Shown: one piece after another, positions 5,193 to 7,698 of the stretch
Layout: every line of letters starts with the position of its first letter
Position numbering within the stretch: position 1 is the stretch's first letter
Assembly: GCA_910588755.1 (NCBI GenBank)
Contig: CAJUQZ010000012.1
Coordinates: 1 to 7,698, forward strand
Source: an uncultured Lachnospiraceae bacterium
GTDB taxonomy: Bacteria > Bacillota > Clostridia > Lachnospirales > Lachnospiraceae
Direction of reading: 5' to 3'
Length of the DNA: 7,698 nucleotides
Program-made: the position numbers and the translations under genes
Notes under the pieces: model-generated
The model's database searches: none
The model's input: only the letters and a program-made list of their open reading frames with translations
Told to the model about the DNA's origin: nothing

Positions 5193-6470
5193 TCATATTA
5201 CATCAATCGCTTCGCCGATGCCACCGACACCGATCACCCGGATCCCCTCTATCCTGTCCATTCCATCAAGATTTACTCTTGGCAGGATCACAGTCTCATA
5301 TCCAAGCTTACGGGCCTCCTGCACTCGCTGCTGGGCCATGCTCACAGCGCGCACCTCGCCGCTTAGCCCCACCTCGCCAAACACGATCGTCTTCTCATCG
5401 ACGGCACGGTTTTTAAAGCTGGATACGATCGCCATAATCAGTCCCAGATCGATTGCCGGCTCATTGATTTTCATGCCGCCTGCGATGTTCACATAGGCGT
5501 CACAATCCCCAATCTGCATGCCAAGCCGCTTCTCTAACACCGCCATCAGCAGATTGACCCTGTTAAAGTCGGTCCCTGTCGTCTGGCGCCTTGGGATTCC
5601 AAAATTCGTCCTGCACACAAGCGCCTGTATCTCTATCAGAATCGGCCTGGTGCCCTCCACAGAGCAGACTACGACAGAGCCGCTTGCCCCCACCGGTTTA
5701 CCACTTAGCATATACTCCGAGGGATTTTCCACCTCTATGAGGCCCTCCTTGCGCATCTCAAAGACACCAATTTCGTTGGTGGAACCAAAACGGTTCTTGA
5801 CACCCCGTAGTATCCTGTAGGAGGCGTATCTGTCCCCCTCAAAATAAAGCACCGTATCGACCATATGTTCCAGCACACGCGGCCCAGCCACAGTCCCTTC
5901 CTTTGTCACATGTCCCACGATAAAGATCGACGTCCCCATGCCCTTTGCCAGCTGCAAAAATACATTTGTGGCCTCCTCTGGTTCAGTGTGACGGATTGTT
6001 TCCTCCACCACACCAAGATTTGTCTCGCACAATAGCAACATCGAATCCTGAAAATCCCCGATCCGGACAGCTCTAAGCTTAATCTGTTTTAAGGACTCCT
6101 CCCCCGATATATACAGAACCTTCCTGCCCGCATTGGCAAGCAGCCTGCACATCTGCAGCAAAAGTGTGGACTTGCCGATGCCGGGATCGCCGCCCACCAG
6201 CGTCAGAGAGCCTGGCATGATTCCCCCGCCAAGCACTCGGTCAAGCTCTGCGATGCCAGTGTGCACACGCTCCTCCTCCCGCATGGAAACCGAACTGATT
6301 TTGACAGGCTTTCCCGCCTCCCGAAACGGGGTTATCTTGGAATTGGCCACATTGACCTTCTCCTCCACAAACGTGTTCCACTGTTTGCAGGCTGGACACT
6401 GCCCCATCCATTTAGAAGACTCGTGCCCGCACTCCTGACAGTAAAACACTGTCGTCGTTTTCTTTGCCAT
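5193..6470 (-). CDS. radA: DNA repair protein RadA (Sms) with Walker B region missing
   Basis: RadA is a RecA-like helicase that helps branch migration and processing of recombination intermediates. Here, 425 residues: a C4 zinc finger (C11, C14, C25, C28), Walker A GGDPGIGKST (93-102), the KNRFG motif (225-229), and the Lon-protease-like C-terminal domain (about 260-425). Usual length is about 450-460. Residues 161-177 read HTEPE-EATNVFLQLAKG, whereas family members have roughly 27 further residues after the first part, including the Walker B (I/V)IDSIQ and the serine/glycine stretch before QVRE. The frame is kept and both flanks are well conserved. Start 6470 (MAKKTTT) is chosen because it matches the family start and has GGAGG 5 bases upstream; an in-frame ATG at 6503 runs into the terminator stem. 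ATP hydrolysis is probably impaired. The clpC-radA linkage is common in Firmicutes. Confidence 0.93.
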   Translation of the reverse strand: MAKKTTTVFYCQECGHESSKWMGQCPACKQWNTFVEEKVNVANSKITPFREAGKPVKISSVSMREEERVHTGIAELDRVLGGGIMPGSLTLVGGDPGIGKSTLLLQMCRLLANAGRKVLYISGEESLKQIKLRAVRIGDFQDSMLLLCETNLGVVEETIRHTEPEEATNVFLQLAKGMGTSIFIVGHVTKEGTVAGPRVLEHMVDTVLYFEGDRYASYRILRGVKNRFGSTNEIGVFEMRKEGLIEVENPSEYMLSGKPVGASGSVVVCSVEGTRPILIEIQALVCRTNFGIPRRQTTGTDFNRVNLLMAVLEKRLGMQIGDCDAYVNIAGGMKINEPAIDLGLIMAIVSSFKNRAVDEKTIVFGEVGLSGEVRAVSMAQQRVQEARKLGYETVILPRVNLDGMDRIEGIRVIGVGGIGEAIDVI

Positions 6471-6503
6471 GAAAACCTCCTCTGATAATAATGGACCCAG
6501 CAT

Positions 6504-6545
6504 CAGATAAAGAAGCCTCCCTTACTTAGGAGGCTTTTTTATCTG
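6504..6545. terminator. Bidirectional rho-independent terminator
   Basis: Arms CAGATAAAGAAGCCTCC (6504-6520) and GGAGGCTTTTTTATCTG (6529-6545) pair over 17 bp with one G-T wobble and an 8-nt loop. On the plus strand the GC-rich core is followed by TTTTTT. On the minus strand it is followed by TTCTTTAT and lies 12 bp after the stop of the 6558-6971 gene, which it should end. Only about 33 bp remain before radA, so radA depends on read-through or on a promoter overlapping this hairpin. Confidence 0.8.
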
Positions 6546-6557
6546 ACGTTATTTTAT

Positions 6558-6971
6558 CTATTTCTTTATAATCTTAACTTCAATTTCACCAGCGCCCTCA
6601 AGTTCCACGCTGACACTTAGCTTCCCGGAAAGATTTGTCTTCATCACACCAGCGCTCTCCCCAGCCACAATCACCTCATATTCTGAATCATCTGCTGCGC
6701 CCACTGTGATCTGTGCATCCTGACTTCCCTCTACTGTAAAGGAAATACCATTTTCGCTCTCGCAAAAGTCATGAACGGAGGTACCCGGAACCGATTCGTA
6801 CAAGAACAAACCGTTTTTTTCCAGTTTGGTCATACCCTGAAAGGTCTTTACCTTGTACATATCCCCAGCATGCTCGTAATCCTCAAGCTTTGCCTTAGCC
6901 GCAAGCCCATGATTCCCAAAGCTGATGTTTCCGTTACTCTCGGAACGTAGCAATTCATCAATTACTGCCAT
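6558..6971 (-). CDS. Small conserved protein of unknown function (Lachnospiraceae type, sometimes labelled endosialidase)
   Basis: A 137-residue protein without a signal peptide or membrane segment. It is rich in Glu, Gly and Val, with an alternating pattern typical of beta sheet, especially in the C-terminal half (ISFTVEGSQDAQITVG, YEVIVAGESAGVMKTNL, GKLSVSVELEGAGEIEVKI). I recall near-identical layouts (MAVIDELLR..., MYKVKTF, YESVPGT, MKTNLSGKLS) as a conserved protein of Lachnospiraceae carried in databases under the name endosialidase. I see no sialidase motif such as an Asp box, and the protein is far too small for that enzyme. GGAGG (6981-6985) lies 9 bases before the ATG. It sits alone between clpC and radA, with its own terminator. 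Function unknown. Confidence 0.8.
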   Translation of the reverse strand: MAVIDELLRSESNGNISFGNHGLAAKAKLEDYEHAGDMYKVKTFQGMTKLEKNGLFLYESVPGTSVHDFCESENGISFTVEGSQDAQITVGAADDSEYEVIVAGESAGVMKTNLSGKLSVSVELEGAGEIEVKIIKK

Positions 6972-7023
6972 TTCATTTGTCCTCCTAAAAGTTTACTTAG
7001 AATAAAATTTTTATTACACTATA

Positions 7024-7052
7024 ATCATATACTATATTTTTATCTTTTTCCA
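7024..7052 (-). promoter_or_regulatory. Possible promoter of the 6558-6971 gene
   Basis: On the minus strand TGGAAA (7047-7052) and TATGAT (7024-7029) are 17 bp apart, matching 4 and 5 of 6 consensus bases. They lie in the AT-rich gap after clpC. Other -10-like hexamers are nearby (TATAGT at 7018-7023 and 7031-7036), so the choice is weak. Confidence 0.3.
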
Positions 7053-7076
7053 CAGTATTTTGTTGAAAATTTAAAT

Positions 7077-7698
7077 TCAGGCTTCGCCTTCCTTTGTTTC
7101 CCTGACTGTAAAAGTCACCTTGTCGCCGCGCACGCCGGCTGTCACCACATCGCCCCTCTTGACCCTGCCCTCTAGGATGGCCGTGGCAAGCTCATTCTCC
7201 ACCACATTCTGGATTGCGCGCTTGAGCGGCCTTGCGCCCATCTTTAAATCAGCGTGCTTTTTCACCAGATATTCCTTCAGGGTGTTCGTGAATGACAGAT
7301 CAATATCCATCTGCATCCGGCATCGCTCACAGAGGTTTTTGGACAGCAGTGAGACAATCTGCTTCATATCCTGTTCCGTCAACGGATGAAATACCATAAT
7401 CTCATCGATACGGTTGATAAACTCGGGCTTGAACAGACGTTTTACCTCCTCCATAACTCCTGATTTCATTTTGTTGTAATCCGCCTGTGCGTCCCTTTTT
7501 GCCGCAAATCCCAAATTTTTGGGATCGACGATGCGCTGTGCACCCGCGTTGGAGGTCATAATGAGAATTGTGTTCTTAAAGCTTACTTTCCTGCCCTTCG
7601 AATCTGTGATATGACCGTCGTCAAGCACCTGCAGAAGGATATTGAACACGTCGGGATGCGCCTTTTCGATCTCGTCAAACAACACGACAGAGTAGGGC
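7077..7698 (-). CDS. clpC: ClpC-type AAA+ ATPase, C-terminal part only (5' end beyond the window)
   Basis: The visible part begins PYSVVLFDEIEKAH in the second AAA+ module. It then shows Walker B (LFDEIEKAH), sensor 1 (ILIMTSN), the PKNLGFAAKRD linker, the arginine-finger region (FKPEFINRIDEI), sensor 2 (MGARPLKRAI) and the small C-terminal domain, ending TKEGEA at TGA (7077-7079). About 206 residues are seen of roughly 810-820. Clp/Hsp100 unfoldases of this type feed substrates to ClpP in stress protein turnover. ClpC is favoured over ClpB or ClpE by the PKNLGF block, the C-terminal ending and the linkage to radA. No GC-rich terminator follows the stop. Confidence 0.93.
   Translation of the reverse strand, partial: PYSVVLFDEIEKAHPDVFNILLQVLDDGHITDSKGRKVSFKNTILIMTSNAGAQRIVDPKNLGFAAKRDAQADYNKMKSGVMEEVKRLFKPEFINRIDEIMVFHPLTEQDMKQIVSLLSKNLCERCRMQMDIDLSFTNTLKEYLVKKHADLKMGARPLKRAIQNVVENELATAILEGRVKRGDVVTAGVRGDKVTFTVRETKEGEA

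Noticed and set aside
6471..6503. Extended RadA start at 6503
   Set aside because: The added residues (MLGPLLSEEVF) are not found in RadA, and GGAGG directly precedes the ATG at 6470 that begins MAKK.
7001..7014. AATAAAATTTTTATT palindrome downstream of clpC as a terminator
   Set aside because: The stem is pure A-T and would be too weak; probably just promoter-proximal AT-rich sequence.

Overview
The window looks like a piece of a Clostridia (probably Lachnospiraceae) chromosome. This rests on the style of the BlaI/BlaR pair, the tRNA-Trp sequence, the strong AGGAGG ribosome binding sites and the linkage of clpC with radA. I cannot name a species.

Region 1 (1-1054) is AT-rich and unlike the rest. 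It ends at 1007-1054 in the 3' half of a tRNA-Trp gene with no 5' half, the usual scar at the far end of an element integrated into a tRNA gene. I read 1-1006 as the right end of a prophage or related element whose body and intact tRNA lie off the left edge. It holds two convergent, tail-fibre-like coding stretches (101-442 on +, 485-859 on -) without convincing starts. They share a 15-base inverted repeat in the same codon register. This could be a set of silent or invertible fibre ends. A pair of TTGTCACAA palindromes near the scar could bind an integrase.

Region 2 (1060-3591) starts with the presumed tRNA terminator. A promoter with two mirror-image 18-bp operators then leads into a BlaI-family repressor and an M56 (BlaR1-type) membrane metalloprotease. 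There is no beta-lactamase gene and no penicillin-binding sensor domain, so the signal and any further targets are unknown.

Region 3 (3570-7698, minus strand) is housekeeping. In transcription order it runs: clpC (3' end only), a small conserved Lachnospiraceae-type protein, a bidirectional terminator, radA, and an M18 aminopeptidase whose end overlaps the convergent blaR1-like gene by 22 bp.

Two oddities stand out here. RadA is short because about 27 residues that should include the Walker B motif are missing in frame. Downstream of radA, the 250-bp gap contains three decayed copies, at about 60-bp spacing, of the last ~50 bp of radA plus the bases after its stop. No CRISPR array, insertion sequence or complete RNA gene was seen.
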